From assembly GCA_034926785.1 (NCBI GenBank), contig JAYFQU010000005.1:1-44168 (forward strand): 44,168 nucleotides of DNA, in the 5' to 3' direction. This DNA comes from UBA7703 sp034926785. GTDB taxonomy: Bacteria > Bacillota > Clostridia > Christensenellales > CAG-138. The first letter of the stretch is position 1, and each line of letters begins with the position of its first letter. Under the pieces are notes generated by a model that searched no databases, had not been told where the DNA came from, and was given only the letters and a program-made list of their open reading frames with translations. Shown in pieces: positions 16,209-25,257 of this stretch. Both the position numbers and the translations under genes were made by a program.

Positions 16209-17498
16209 TCAGGCGTAGGTGTCCGCCCACGGAAAATTTTTCCATTCGCCGCCGTGCAGGCGGTGCAGTTCCTCGGTTGCGAACAGCCATTTGGCGACGC
16301 ACTCCGTCTCCGGAAAAAACTCGTAGAACTCTCCGCCGACAAACGTATAGATTCGTGAAACATCCGTGCACATGCCATAGGTCGGGAGGAGCTTTGGCTC
16401 AAGATGAAACGAAAACGCTTCCCCCTCCTTTGTACCGTTATAGCGCAGACCCGTGTGATCCAGTCGCAGCTCGCCTTCCCCGACAATCGCGCTTGTGGCG
16501 AGGAGTTTCAGCGATTCATACTTCGGCAAAACTCCGAGGCGCACCCGCTCGGTCAGCGCAAACGCAGGATCGAGAATCTCGTGATAAACATGCTTTCGCT
16601 CCTCGTCAAACCAGCGTTTCGGCGAATCGGGCAGAACGCAGGTTTCATCCAGCGGGGTCAAGAGATAGTCGTCACCGACGCGGGCGCCGTTTCCGCAGGC
16701 ATTGCAGCGGATGACATCCCCAGCGCCCTGCATCTGAAATTCCTCGCCGCAGCGCGGACAGCGATAGAGCAGGGTGTGCATCTGATGCGCAATTCTGCCG
16801 TTGGCGCGGTAGGAAATCCCTGCCGTCCGGTTCCATTCGTAGTCGTCGTTTTGAATCGCGCGATCCAGCGCGAGCTGAATCTCCCCGGCGCTCATCCGCC
16901 CGAGCTGCTCCGGCGAAAAGAGTTTGTCTATGACCACGCGTACCGCACCGGGACGCTCATCGAGACAGTATTTGGTGCTGGTGAGATAAGCGCCGGAGAT
17001 CTTGCTGTAATACACCGGCACGCCGAAGTGCTTGAGCAGTTTTCCGCTGCCGATGGCGCAGGGCTGATTTCCGCCGCCGATGCTGCTCATCCCCTCCGGG
17101 AAGAGCATCACGCGGCCGCCCTTTCGAAGCACGCGGGCAATCTCTTTGATGGTATAGAGATCCGGCGTAAAGTTCTTTTTCGGAATCACCTGTAAAAGGC
17201 GGAAGATAAACGCCAGGTGCGAACGAAAGAACTCGTTATACCCCGCGACAAAGTTATACCGATGCGGCAGCAGCACCACGCCCGTGAAGATATAGTCCAA
17301 GCGCGACGCGTGGTTGCTCACCATGATATAGGGGCCCTTGCAGGATCGCGGGTCTTCCTTGAACGTAACCTCTACGCCGAGTTTTTTAAAGTAGAGGATT
17401 CGCCAGAGATAGCCCAGCGCGCAATAGATCAGCGCCGGCGGCTTCCTGATCTTTCTGGCGTGGAGTTTTTCTGCAATCGTCTTTCGGGGGTTTGCCAT
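16209..17498 (-). CDS. PlsC-type acyltransferase with C-terminal zinc ribbon
   Basis: I place the start at the ATG at 17498 (AAGGAG 7 nt upstream), giving 429 residues. The first half is a 1-acylglycerol-3-phosphate acyltransferase domain: SNHASRLD holds the HX4D catalytic pair (His63, Asp68) and LFPEGM the substrate motif (133-136). Unusually, it continues with a zinc ribbon, CPRC at 247-250 and CNAC at 265-268, and then about 150 residues of a beta-rich region I do not recognise. Ordinary PlsC proteins have about 200-260 residues. A role in phospholipid or glycolipid acylation is likely; the extra part could bind a partner or sense a ligand. Confidence 0.8.
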   Translation of the reverse strand: MANPRKTIAEKLHARKIRKPPALIYCALGYLWRILYFKKLGVEVTFKEDPRSCKGPYIMVSNHASRLDYIFTGVVLLPHRYNFVAGYNEFFRSHLAFIFRLLQVIPKKNFTPDLYTIKEIARVLRKGGRVMLFPEGMSSIGGGNQPCAIGSGKLLKHFGVPVYYSKISGAYLTSTKYCLDERPGAVRVVIDKLFSPEQLGRMSAGEIQLALDRAIQNDDYEWNRTAGISYRANGRIAHQMHTLLYRCPRCGEEFQMQGAGDVIRCNACGNGARVGDDYLLTPLDETCVLPDSPKRWFDEERKHVYHEILDPAFALTERVRLGVLPKYESLKLLATSAIVGEGELRLDHTGLRYNGTKEGEAFSFHLEPKLLPTYGMCTDVSRIYTFVGGEFYEFFPETECVAKWLFATEELHRLHGGEWKNFPWADTYA

Positions 17499-17580
17499 AT
17501 GCGTGCTCCTTCGCGTTCGTTCTCTATCCCTGAAGAGCATTTTAACAGACCGCGAGCCAAACGGCAAACGCCGGATACAA

Positions 17581-17750
17581 AAACGGCGGCGCAATGCGCC
17601 GCCGCCAGAGTACCGATAACCCCCCGCCAGGGGGCTGGGGGGATTTTGAAAATCCCGCATGTTCCATCAAATTCGGCGATTCATTCGCCGAATTTTTGAA
17701 AAAACGGCGCAAAGCACGTCATTTTAACCCAAAGCAAAACCCATCGACAA
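17581..17750 (-). repeat. Structured dispersed repeat, family A, copy 2
   Basis: On the minus strand this matches 1-170 of the window. Conserved blocks include GGGTTTTGCTTTGGGTTAAA, AATTCGGCGAATGAATCGCC and GGAACATG. Reading in the minus direction it ends with a GC-rich palindrome followed by TTTTTG at 17577-17604, which could work as a terminator. It lies between the trkA stop codon and the acyltransferase gene, in the direction of transcription of both. Confidence 0.8.
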
Positions 17751-17778
17751 AGTCCTGCGAACTTTGTCGATGGACTAA

Positions 17779-17799
17779 CGGCGGCGCAATGCGCCGCCG
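17779..17799 (-). terminator. GC-rich palindrome after trkA, possible terminator
   Basis: A 9-bp stem with a 3-nt loop lies 16 nt after the trkA stop codon. Only TTAG follows, so termination would be weak here. The same palindrome, with a good T tract on the minus strand, recurs at 17584-17604 and may be the real end of the transcript. Confidence 0.45.
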
Positions 17800-17815
17800 G
17801 AGGCCGTGTCTTTTT

Positions 17816-18460
17816 TTACTTGATCTTATCCAGGCTTTCGTCGTCGCCCAGCAGATAGATGGAGTCGTCCCGATGGAATGGATCGTTCGGGGCGATGTTG
17901 ACCGTAACGTGGCCATCCCGGCGAAGCGCGATGACGGACACGCCATAGCGGTTGCGAACGTCTATCTGCGCAAGCGAGTGGCCGACCCACTCTTTCGGAA
18001 TCTCGATTTCGTGGATGCTGTACTCCTCCGAAAGATCGAGGGAATCCAGCACGCCCTCGCTCACCAGCGAGCGCGCGAGGCGAATGCCGCCGTCATGCTC
18101 CGGCTGTACCACGCGATCCGCGCCGGTCTTAATCAGCAGCTTTTGATGCAGGTCATCCTGCGCTTTGGCAACGATCTTCTTTGCCCCCATCTCGCGGCAG
18201 AGCACCGTCGCAAGCACCGAAGCGCGAATATCGTCCCCGATGCAGATGACGACACAGTCAAAGTTACGGATACCGAGCTGCGCAATGGAACGCTCGTCCG
18301 TCGTGTCCGCCTGCACCGCGTGCAACACGCTGTCCTTCACGGCGCTGACGCGATCCGCGCGCTTATCCACGGCGAGCACCTCATGCCCGAGGGTGGTGAG
18401 CATACGCGCTGTGCTTTGGCCAAAACGCCCGAGTCCGATAATTAAAAAACTTTTACTCAT
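17816..18460 (-). CDS. ktrA: Potassium uptake regulatory subunit, KtrA/TrkA type
   Basis: This 214-residue protein is a single RCK unit. An N-terminal Rossmann domain has the nucleotide-binding GLGRFGQS near residue 9 and an acidic residue at the end of strand 2 (LAVDKR). A TrkA-C domain follows from about residue 135. Such proteins form a ring on the cytoplasmic face of a KtrB/TrkH channel and gate it with ATP/ADP or NAD(H); TrkA-C can bind c-di-AMP in Bacillota. I chose the ATG at 18460; the 19 codons before it are not conserved in type. It is 62 nt downstream of the channel gene. Confidence 0.9.
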   Translation of the reverse strand: MSKSFLIIGLGRFGQSTARMLTTLGHEVLAVDKRADRVSAVKDSVLHAVQADTTDERSIAQLGIRNFDCVVICIGDDIRASVLATVLCREMGAKKIVAKAQDDLHQKLLIKTGADRVVQPEHDGGIRLARSLVSEGVLDSLDLSEEYSIHEIEIPKEWVGHSLAQIDVRNRYGVSVIALRRDGHVTVNIAPNDPFHRDDSIYLLGDDESLDKIK

Positions 18461-18522
18461 ATTGCTTTCGCTACTCCTTGCAGCTATTTTATTATGCGCT
18501 GAATCCCTGTGGATCATTCCTC

Positions 18523-19878
18523 TTATCCAATTAAAATATCTTCCTGCGGATAATGCAAAACCTTTTCCTCTGCGGTGCGTTCCGTCAGCGAAACGGCAAC
18601 GGTAATCAAGCCGACCCGCCCGCCGTACATCAGCAGGATCAGGATCACGCGGGTGACGGAGGACCCTGCCGCCGATACACCGGTGGAGACGCCAACGGTG
18701 CAGAATGCGCTCGTCGCCTCATAAAGCTGGTTCAAGAGCCCCAGACTCCCGGCCGGCATGTCCTGCTCGGAAAACGAGAGCATGGTCGTCATGCCAAAGA
18801 GAAAGATGACGCCGAGCATGGTAACGGTCAGCGCGCGGCGCACCTGCTCAATGGAAATCGTCCGGCCAAAGACCTCCGTTTCAAACGAACCGCGGATATA
18901 GGCGCGCGCAGCCAGCAACAGCGTAAACACGGTTGTAATCTTCAATCCTCCCGCTGTTCCGGCAGGGCCGGCGCCAACGAGCATGAGCAGAATGCCAACG
19001 CCTTTGCTCGCGTCGTGCTGCGCCAACTGATCGATGGAGTTGAATCCGGCTGTGCGCAGCGTGACCGACTGGAACATGGAGTTGACGATTTTATCAAGCA
19101 GGTTCATGTTTCCGATGGTCTTCGGGTTCTCATATTCGATCCAAAGAAACGCAAGCGTGCCCAGCAGAATTAAGAATACCGTACCGGTCAGCACCAGCTT
19201 GGTGTGCAGGCGCAGCCGTCGCATATCCCGCGCATTTCTTAAATTAATGATGACGCCAAAGCCAAGGCCGCCCGACACGATCAACCCCATGATGACAAGC
19301 AGCACAAACGGATCGTGGCTATACACCGTCATGGAGCGAAAGCCGCCGATCAGATCAAATCCGGCGTTGCAAAACGCGGAGATGCTATGGAAAATTGAAA
19401 ACCAGATTCCCTTACCGATGCCATACTGCGGAATGAACCGGAAGGAGAGCAATATCGCACCCGCGAGTTCAATCAATCCCGTGACGATCAAAGCGCCGCG
19501 CGCTAAGCGCACAACCCCCTGCAGACGGCTTTCGCCCAATCCTTCCGCCATACTCAGGCGGTCATGCAGCGAAACCTTTCTGCCTGTCAGCGAAAACAGG
19601 ATCATGGAAATGGTCATGATGCCGAGGCCGCCAAGCTGAATCAGTAGGATTACCACCAACTGACCAAACATAGTAAACTGCGTTGCGGTGTCCGCAACAA
19701 TCAGCCCCGTAACGCAGGTTGCGCTTGTTGCGGTAAACAGCGCGCTCAAAAAAGGAAAAACCGCCCCGTCGCGGTTGGAGATCGGCAGCATCAGCAGCAG
19801 CGCGCCGACCAGAATGACAACAATAAAACCGAGCGGCAATACATTGATCGGTTTTATCCCAAGAAATGTTTTTCGCAT
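18523..19878 (-). CDS. ktrB: Potassium uptake channel subunit, KtrB/TrkH type
   Basis: This 451-residue membrane protein has four repeated pore loops, TSATCVTGL, SAFCNAGFD, TLRTAGFNS and SAFCTVGVS, each with the filter glycine of the SKT family. The length fits KtrB (about 445) better than TrkH. With the ktrA product it should take up potassium, driven by sodium or proton gradients. The ATG at 19878 gives MRKTFLGIKPINVLPLGF; upstream codons look like leader sequence. The 190-nt leader is described separately. Confidence 0.92.
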   Translation of the reverse strand: MRKTFLGIKPINVLPLGFIVVILVGALLLMLPISNRDGAVFPFLSALFTATSATCVTGLIVADTATQFTMFGQLVVILLIQLGGLGIMTISMILFSLTGRKVSLHDRLSMAEGLGESRLQGVVRLARGALIVTGLIELAGAILLSFRFIPQYGIGKGIWFSIFHSISAFCNAGFDLIGGFRSMTVYSHDPFVLLVIMGLIVSGGLGFGVIINLRNARDMRRLRLHTKLVLTGTVFLILLGTLAFLWIEYENPKTIGNMNLLDKIVNSMFQSVTLRTAGFNSIDQLAQHDASKGVGILLMLVGAGPAGTAGGLKITTVFTLLLAARAYIRGSFETEVFGRTISIEQVRRALTVTMLGVIFLFGMTTMLSFSEQDMPAGSLGLLNQLYEATSAFCTVGVSTGVSAAGSSVTRVILILLMYGGRVGLITVAVSLTERTAEEKVLHYPQEDILIG

Positions 19879-20115
19879 ATAGCCTCGGAGTCCTCCGTTG
19901 CGAGCAGCTCCGCCCGCAGCAATTCTGTCGTTTCCGATCAATTGACCATGATCGGGCTGTCCACACGTTGTCGGTCATTCCTGTTATTTCATTTTTAACC
20001 CGGAACCCATACCATTATGCCAAATGCTTTGATAGACACACCGATCGGGCGATCAATACCGCCCGATGATGCCTGATTATATCATACATTCCGACATTTG
20101 GCACATCATTGACCA
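19879..20115 (-). promoter_or_regulatory. Promoter and long leader of the ktrB-ktrA operon
   Basis: On the minus strand an extended -10 TGATATAAT has its TATAAT at 20076-20081, giving a leader of about 190 nt. Near its start is an 8-bp stem, ATCGGGCG with CGCCCGAT, around 20043-20066. I looked for the c-di-AMP (ydaO) riboswitch that often controls such genes and did not find its conserved blocks. Confidence 0.45.
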
Positions 20116-21537
20116 TCATAGCACCGGATCGCCGCCGCTTTCGATTAATATCTCTTCGCGATCCGTCACCCCCGCCTGCTGAATCGGTTTGATCCAACGC
20201 ATGGTTCGATAGTATGGGATCGTAAGGACGAGCTTTGAAACGTCGTCCGCAACCAGCATGAGAATATAGGTGGTGATAAATGGTAGTTTCCAAACCAAAC
20301 CGCAGAGCACAACGGTCGGCACGATGAACACATACTGCGAGATTACATCCGTCAGGAGCCCGAAGCGCGTTTCCCCTCCTGCGCGAAAGATGCCGACCAC
20401 TTCGATATAGGGGATATAACGCACCGCCGCGTCGATTGCAAAGATCACGAGCAGGGTTCTTGCCGTGTGTTTTGCCGTCTCGGACAGATCGAACAGCCCA
20501 ATGAGCGGATAGCGCAACGAAACGATGATCAGTCCGAGCGCGGCGCCCATGAGCGGTGCCAACCCCAAAAATCTTCTGGCATACATTTTGCCCTGCTCAA
20601 TATTGCCGGCACCGATCGATTTTCCGACGAGGATATTGCAGGCATTGCATACGCCGACGAAGAAGACGAATGCGAGCCCCTCAATCGTACGCTCCACGGT
20701 CAGCGCGGCATAGTTATCCGTGCCCATGCGGCCAAGAACCATGTTGATGCCGACAACGGAAAGACTCCAGAAAAACTCGTTGAGCAGCACCGGCAGCGCG
20801 CGCGACCAAAAGGTTTTATAAAACCCTTTCAACGCGAAGATTTGTGAGAGCGGCGCAATGACGATGTTCTTCTTCGCCATAGAGATCATCAGCATCAAAA
20901 TCGGGTTAATCAACGAGGAGATTGCCGTGGCTAAGCCTGCGCCCGCAACGCCCATCGCCGGAAAACCAAACACACCGAAGATAAAGATATAATTTAAAAT
21001 AGCGTTTAGGCCCGCCGCAATGCCGCTCGTAATCATCGGGATCTTCACCTGCTCCGTGCAGCGCAGCATGGTGGAGATGGCAAGATTGACGGTCAGCGAA
21101 AGATAGGAGATGCAGGCAAACTGGAGATAGCGCACGCCCTCGCTGATCAGCGCGGCATCATCGGTAAACAGCCGCATGACAAACCCGGGAAACAGCCCGA
21201 CCCCAACGGTAAACACCAGGCCAAGCGGGATCATAAAGCTGAGCATCATGCCATAGGTGCGCAGGATGTCCTCCTTATTGTTCGCGCCGTGATATTGCGC
21301 AACAAACACCGCCGCCCCGCTGGACATTCCAAACGCGAGCAGCTCTACGAGAAACGAGGCCCACCCCGCGAGGCCGACGGCCGCGATGGAGACATCCCCC
21401 AGCCGCCCGACCATGAGCGTATCAACCAAGCGAAACGAGGTCATCAAAAGATTCTGCAGCGCAATCGGGATGACAAGCGGAAACGCCGCCGCCCAGAAGG
21501 AGCGGTCAAACAGATCCGCAAGCCATTTCTTAATCAT
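20116..21537 (-). CDS. MATE-family efflux transporter
   Basis: This 473-residue protein has twelve membrane segments in two similar halves, as in MATE exporters. The N-terminal signature FPLVIPIALQNLLMTSFRLVDTLMVGRLGD is typical (in particular FRLVDTLMVGRLGD), and a QYHGANN loop follows. The second half repeats the pattern (LNEFFWSLSVVGINMVLGRMG). MATE proteins expel cationic drugs, toxins or metabolites with sodium or protons; the substrate cannot be told. It has its own promoter at 21656-21684 and a good AAGGAGAGG ribosome site. Confidence 0.92.
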   Translation of the reverse strand: MIKKWLADLFDRSFWAAAFPLVIPIALQNLLMTSFRLVDTLMVGRLGDVSIAAVGLAGWASFLVELLAFGMSSGAAVFVAQYHGANNKEDILRTYGMMLSFMIPLGLVFTVGVGLFPGFVMRLFTDDAALISEGVRYLQFACISYLSLTVNLAISTMLRCTEQVKIPMITSGIAAGLNAILNYIFIFGVFGFPAMGVAGAGLATAISSLINPILMLMISMAKKNIVIAPLSQIFALKGFYKTFWSRALPVLLNEFFWSLSVVGINMVLGRMGTDNYAALTVERTIEGLAFVFFVGVCNACNILVGKSIGAGNIEQGKMYARRFLGLAPLMGAALGLIIVSLRYPLIGLFDLSETAKHTARTLLVIFAIDAAVRYIPYIEVVGIFRAGGETRFGLLTDVISQYVFIVPTVVLCGLVWKLPFITTYILMLVADDVSKLVLTIPYYRTMRWIKPIQQAGVTDREEILIESGGDPVL

Positions 21538-21655
21538 ATCCTCTCCTTAACCAAACGCGCCCGCCGGAATCCTCCCGTGCGGGCGTATCATTCATCCCTA
21601 GCTTTGCCTGTATCGACTGGTAATTTTTCCGTCGGCAAGCAGTTGAACCGCGACC

Positions 21656-21684
21656 AGTATATCAAATAACATTCGCCGAATCAA
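21656..21684 (-). promoter_or_regulatory. Promoter of the MATE gene
   Basis: On the minus strand TTGATT (21679-21684) is 17 bp from TATACT (21656-21661), with a TGA extension. The -35 overlaps the stop codon of the 69-residue gene. The leader of about 110 nt holds a 7-bp stem, CGCCCGC/GCGGGCG, near 21555-21585. Confidence 0.6.
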
Positions 21685-21890
21685 GCCGTGGCGTCGCCGC
21701 CCTCCGACGGGTTCGCCGTTCCTCCGTCCGTTGCCTGCTCCGCCTTGGAGCGCGTGAAGATCCCGCGCAACGAAAGTACGCCGAACGCTGCCAACGCAAA
21801 GGAACCAAGAACATTTGCCGCGCGCTTCCGCCCGTTAAGCGAGAGGGGTTCGGTCGATTTTTGTTGCCTTACGCTGCTGTTTCCTTTCAT
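21681..21890 (-). CDS. Small single-pass membrane protein, 69 residues
   Basis: I do not recognise this protein. It has a basic N-terminus, one hydrophobic segment (VLGSFALAAFGVLSLRGIF, about residues 27-45) and a polar, glycine-rich tail. The ATG shares four bases with the stop codon of the preceding membrane-protein gene (ATGA), so translation is probably coupled, which is the main reason to take it as real. A small accessory subunit of the preceding transferase-like proteins is an inference. Confidence 0.55.
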   Translation of the reverse strand: MKGNSSVRQQKSTEPLSLNGRKRAANVLGSFALAAFGVLSLRGIFTRSKAEQATDGGTANPSEGGDATA

Positions 21891-23485
21891 CTATCCCCCT
21901 GCCCTCCACCTTTTCTCATTCGTTGTTTGATCACGCGCCCAACGCAATTAGCCGATGCCCAGGCGCCATAGGCCGCAAGCGGTACAAAGAACGGCAGATA
22001 TTCCAAAACGTACTGCGACTTTGCCTCAAAGATCATATGAAACAGCACGCCGCCCAGCAGGATCAACGGCAATAGCATCTGCTCTTCCGTTCTCCTTCGA
22101 AGCAGGGATGCCGTGCAGAGCAGGAAGCCGAAATACAGGATTTTTACAAGCGCCCCTTCCGCAAACCGATAGAAGGAATCAAATGCTTCACTATATACGA
22201 GATCGGTCAGTCGCCCGGGCGCGGCATACGGTTCAACAGACTTGGTGATCCACACGCTCATAAAAGTCGGTTCATCCCATTGGGAAACCATTTTCTCAAA
22301 CAAATAGGTTTTCCCTTCCTCGGGATTCTGCATGAGCGTTTGAATGCTCTGCGCCAGATCCGCTTTTGCCTGCCGATCGATTGCGGAAACATCTTCCCCG
22401 TAGGTTTTTTTCATCATCGACTGATATGCAAAAACGTGCCAACCCGAGGCTTTCCAGCCATTTTGGAGACTCATCGCCGCCCAGTAGCTTTTGGGATACC
22501 CGCTGCCAAAGCTGGTGTTGAGTTTTGCTTCATAGCTTTTTTGCGACAAGTATGGCAGCGGAAGTGAAAGGGCAACAATCAGCGCGGCAAAAAGAATCGG
22601 AAGCAGCGCTTTTTTCCGCAGCGCGTTTAGGAGCAATACGATCGTCACCGCAACGATCACGATCCATACATTGGAGCGCACGAACGCCGCAAGCGCAAAA
22701 AACAGCGCTGCGGGAAGAATGGTTTGCCATCCTCCCTCCTGTAAAAACCGAACCACAAAATAGACGCCCCAGATTTTGAGCGCCAGAGCGGGGATTAGCC
22801 CATACACAAACGTGCAGGAAATCAGCGGTTGAATACCGGCGCACAAAAGCAGAATGGAGAGGAAGGTCACATGTTCATTATGAAACAGACGCTCCGTTGT
22901 CAAAAGCAGCGCGGCATAGGAAGAAATCAGCAGAAAAACGTTGATCAACCGCGCGGCAAGCAAGGCGCCGGTTTCGCCAAAGAATCGAACCAGAATCTCC
23001 AGACACGCGAGCAGCCCGCACTGATATGGATATTGAACAAGATAATAATGCAGATATTCTCCGCTTTTCGATATGAGCGCATAATCCCCGGCGACGATAT
23101 GGCCTGCAATGCGGATCAGTACGTCGCCGTCGGACTCTGCGCGCGCGTTTACGGACATCACCCAAACGACACCAAACACACCGAGCAGCAATAACGCCGC
23201 CGATCCGAACGCAAGGTTGAAGCGCCGGGTCACCGGAAATCGACCAATCAGGGCAATCGCCGCAACGCCCAGAAGAACAATAAGAAGGTTTGTCAGTTCG
23301 TTTTCTTCAAAGATATCGATTTGAAGAATGCGGTAACACTCTGGATCCGGGCTGATCCTTGCCGCGGCAAAGAGGCTCGTAAGCGCAAGCGCAAGCGCCA
23401 CGAGCAACGCGCAGCCCATCGCGATCGCGCCAAGCGTCTGCGCGGCTCGTTCGCTGCGGCTCCGCGGATTCGGCAAGAGGTTCAT
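21887..23485 (-). CDS. Polytopic membrane protein, GT-C-like (paralogue 2)
   Basis: This 532-residue protein has about eleven membrane segments and is a clear paralogue of the gene immediately upstream. Shared blocks are GLIPALAL, SFGSGYPKSYWAAM, SQWDEPTFMSVWI and the C-terminal GGVLFHMIFEAKSQYVLEYL. The long loops and layout suggest a GT-C-fold, polyprenyl-phosphate-sugar-dependent glycosyltransferase or a related cell-surface polymer protein. I see no certain catalytic motif; an acidic residue in the first outer loop (SDGD) is a candidate. The ATG at 23485 has AAAGGA 8 nt upstream and lies 4 nt after the stop of the preceding gene. Confidence 0.7.
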   Translation of the reverse strand: MNLLPNPRSRSERAAQTLGAIAMGCALLVALALALTSLFAAARISPDPECYRILQIDIFEENELTNLLIVLLGVAAIALIGRFPVTRRFNLAFGSAALLLLGVFGVVWVMSVNARAESDGDVLIRIAGHIVAGDYALISKSGEYLHYYLVQYPYQCGLLACLEILVRFFGETGALLAARLINVFLLISSYAALLLTTERLFHNEHVTFLSILLLCAGIQPLISCTFVYGLIPALALKIWGVYFVVRFLQEGGWQTILPAALFFALAAFVRSNVWIVIVAVTIVLLLNALRKKALLPILFAALIVALSLPLPYLSQKSYEAKLNTSFGSGYPKSYWAAMSLQNGWKASGWHVFAYQSMMKKTYGEDVSAIDRQAKADLAQSIQTLMQNPEEGKTYLFEKMVSQWDEPTFMSVWITKSVEPYAAPGRLTDLVYSEAFDSFYRFAEGALVKILYFGFLLCTASLLRRRTEEQMLLPLILLGGVLFHMIFEAKSQYVLEYLPFFVPLAAYGAWASANCVGRVIKQRMRKGGGQGDR

Positions 23486-23489
23486 TGTT

Positions 23490-25091
23490 TTATTCCTTTC
23501 CATCCTGTTCCGCCTGCTTCGTAAAGAGTTTTCCGGCATTCACCCCGAACATCAAGACGCCATAGGCCGCAATGGGCAGAAACATCGGCAGATAGGTCAG
23601 CGTATATTTTGAGTTGGCCTCAAAGAGCAAGTGGAACAGGATGCCGCCAAAGATCGTGATTGGAAAGATCAGCTGCATGCTCTCCCGCTTCCGTAGCAGA
23701 ACAATCACACCCAGGGCAAACCCCGCATAGAGCACCTGGAGCATATAGTTCATCTCTTTTTCGAGCAGCTCGCCAGGCCAGCGCCCGTCATAAAGGCTCT
23801 GGGCAAGTTGCGACCGTTCTCCGCCATATGGTTCGCATACGATTGCGATCCAGAGGCTTTCAAACGTGGACTCATTCCACTGGGAGGCGAATTTCTCCTG
23901 ATAGAATGCACCCGCCGCCTTTGGATCCTTTGCAAACGCCTTGTTGCTCTTTTCGATGTCCTTCTTGTTCCGCGCAGCAATCGCTTCCAGATCTGTTCCG
24001 TAGGTGTTGTACATCTCCTTGGAATATTCGTTATACCATCCCGCGGCCATCCAGCTTTCGCGCATGCCCATCGCCATCCAGGCCGACATGGGATAGCCTT
24101 TTCCAAACGAGACTCCGATTCGCTCCTCATAGGCTGCCTGTGTCAGCTTTGGCAGCGGCACGCAAAGCGCGAGCAGCAGGAGCGCCGCGACAATCGGCTT
24201 CCAGCCGCGCGTATGAAGCGCATGCAGAACAAGGATAATGCCGAGCGCAACCGCGCCGATCCACGCGTTTGGTTTGCAATAAACCGCGAGCGCGGAGCAA
24301 ACGGCGGCGGCAATCGCAGCCCAATTCTTGTAAGCCTGCATGAATCGAACAGCAAAATAAACGCTCCAAAGCGTGAACGCGAGCGCGGGAATCAACCCGT
24401 AGAGCCAGGCGCAGGCAAACACCGGCTGCGGAAAGAGGCAGAGCAGCAGCAGCGTCAAAAACGTAACCTGACGGTCGCCAAATAGCCGTTGCGTCGTCAG
24501 GAGCAGGGCAACATAGCCGGAGATAAGCAGGAGCACGTTCAGAATCGGCGCGACGACGAGCGTCCCCCGCTCGCCAAAGATTCGAACCATCCCCTCCAAA
24601 ATGCTCAGAAAGCCAAACTGAAACGGAAAACGCACAAAGTAGAAATATTCATAGCCCGCTGTGTTCTGCAAGGCGGTGTAGTCGCCCTTGGCCAGGTTCA
24701 GCGCACTGGAGAACAGCACCTGCTGATCGGAGATCGGCGTTGCGCGCATCATCAGCGACCAGGCGATGCCGATGCACGCCAGCGCTGTCAAGAGAACCGC
24801 GCTGGCGCTGATAATAAACCAGCGCGGCAGTCGCACCACGCGAAGTATGCGAAGCAACGCGACGACGCCGACCGTTACAATCAGGTTAAACACCAGAGAA
24901 TCCGTGCGGGCGATGATGTGCTGCGCGCTGTAGTGCGCCGGATCGATATAGTTCGTGCTCGTCAGGCTCGTATAGAGAAGCATGAGCGCAAAGAGCAACA
25001 CAAAAATCAGCGCGATCCGCTCCGAAAAATTCGCGAGCCGCGGCAAGCCGCGATTGGTCCTGATATCCCGATACAATGGTTCCTGTTTCAT
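23490..25091 (-). CDS. Polytopic membrane protein, GT-C-like (paralogue 1)
   Basis: This 533-residue protein has about eleven membrane segments. It shares with the next gene the blocks YFYFVRFPFQFGFL (HYYLVQYPYQCGLL), WLYGLIPALAF, SFGKGYPMSAWMAM, SQWNESTFESLWIA and GGILFHLLFEANSKYTLTYL. It starts with a short cytoplasmic stretch and then a first membrane helix near residue 27. A role in building or decorating a surface glycan is likely but not shown. The ATG at 25091 has only a distant GGAGG. A promoter lies at 25158-25186. Confidence 0.7.
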   Translation of the reverse strand: MKQEPLYRDIRTNRGLPRLANFSERIALIFVLLFALMLLYTSLTSTNYIDPAHYSAQHIIARTDSLVFNLIVTVGVVALLRILRVVRLPRWFIISASAVLLTALACIGIAWSLMMRATPISDQQVLFSSALNLAKGDYTALQNTAGYEYFYFVRFPFQFGFLSILEGMVRIFGERGTLVVAPILNVLLLISGYVALLLTTQRLFGDRQVTFLTLLLLCLFPQPVFACAWLYGLIPALAFTLWSVYFAVRFMQAYKNWAAIAAAVCSALAVYCKPNAWIGAVALGIILVLHALHTRGWKPIVAALLLLALCVPLPKLTQAAYEERIGVSFGKGYPMSAWMAMGMRESWMAAGWYNEYSKEMYNTYGTDLEAIAARNKKDIEKSNKAFAKDPKAAGAFYQEKFASQWNESTFESLWIAIVCEPYGGERSQLAQSLYDGRWPGELLEKEMNYMLQVLYAGFALGVIVLLRKRESMQLIFPITIFGGILFHLLFEANSKYTLTYLPMFLPIAAYGVLMFGVNAGKLFTKQAEQDGKE

Positions 25092-25157
25092 GGATCTGTG
25101 TTCAACCTCCGGCGGGGATCCCGTTCCACCGCAATCCTATCCATCCGCCCCTTTGCC

Positions 25158-25186
25158 AGTATATCCCCTTGAACAGGCAGATACAA
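25158..25186 (-). promoter_or_regulatory. Promoter of the paralogue 1 - paralogue 2 - 69-residue operon
   Basis: On the minus strand TTGTAT (25181-25186) is 17 bp from TATACT (25158-25163). The leader would be about 60 nt. It lies within the 166-bp gap after the third, short paralogue. Confidence 0.55.
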
Positions 25187-25257
25187 GCAACGAACGTTTT
25201 ATGGGCTTTTTTCTTTCGCTTTGTCCGGACGCGGCGTTACAGATGCCGCAAGAGCCG

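Larger units (their letters stand above)
17499..17815. other. Gene-free stretch between acyltransferase and trkA genes
   Basis: This 317-bp stretch is almost filled by repeat A copy 2 (17581-17750) and its flanking palindromes. An identical perfect 21-nt palindromic unit occurs at 17584-17604 and 17779-17799, bracketing the element. Between the repeat and the right palindrome lies a 13-bp perfect stem with a 7-nt loop (17741-17773). No gene is seen. Confidence 0.75.

Noticed and set aside
22829..23194. Open frames on the plus strand opposite the GT-C-like genes
   Set aside because: They are antisense shadows without ribosome sites, rich in Arg and Gln as expected for the complement of membrane-protein codons.
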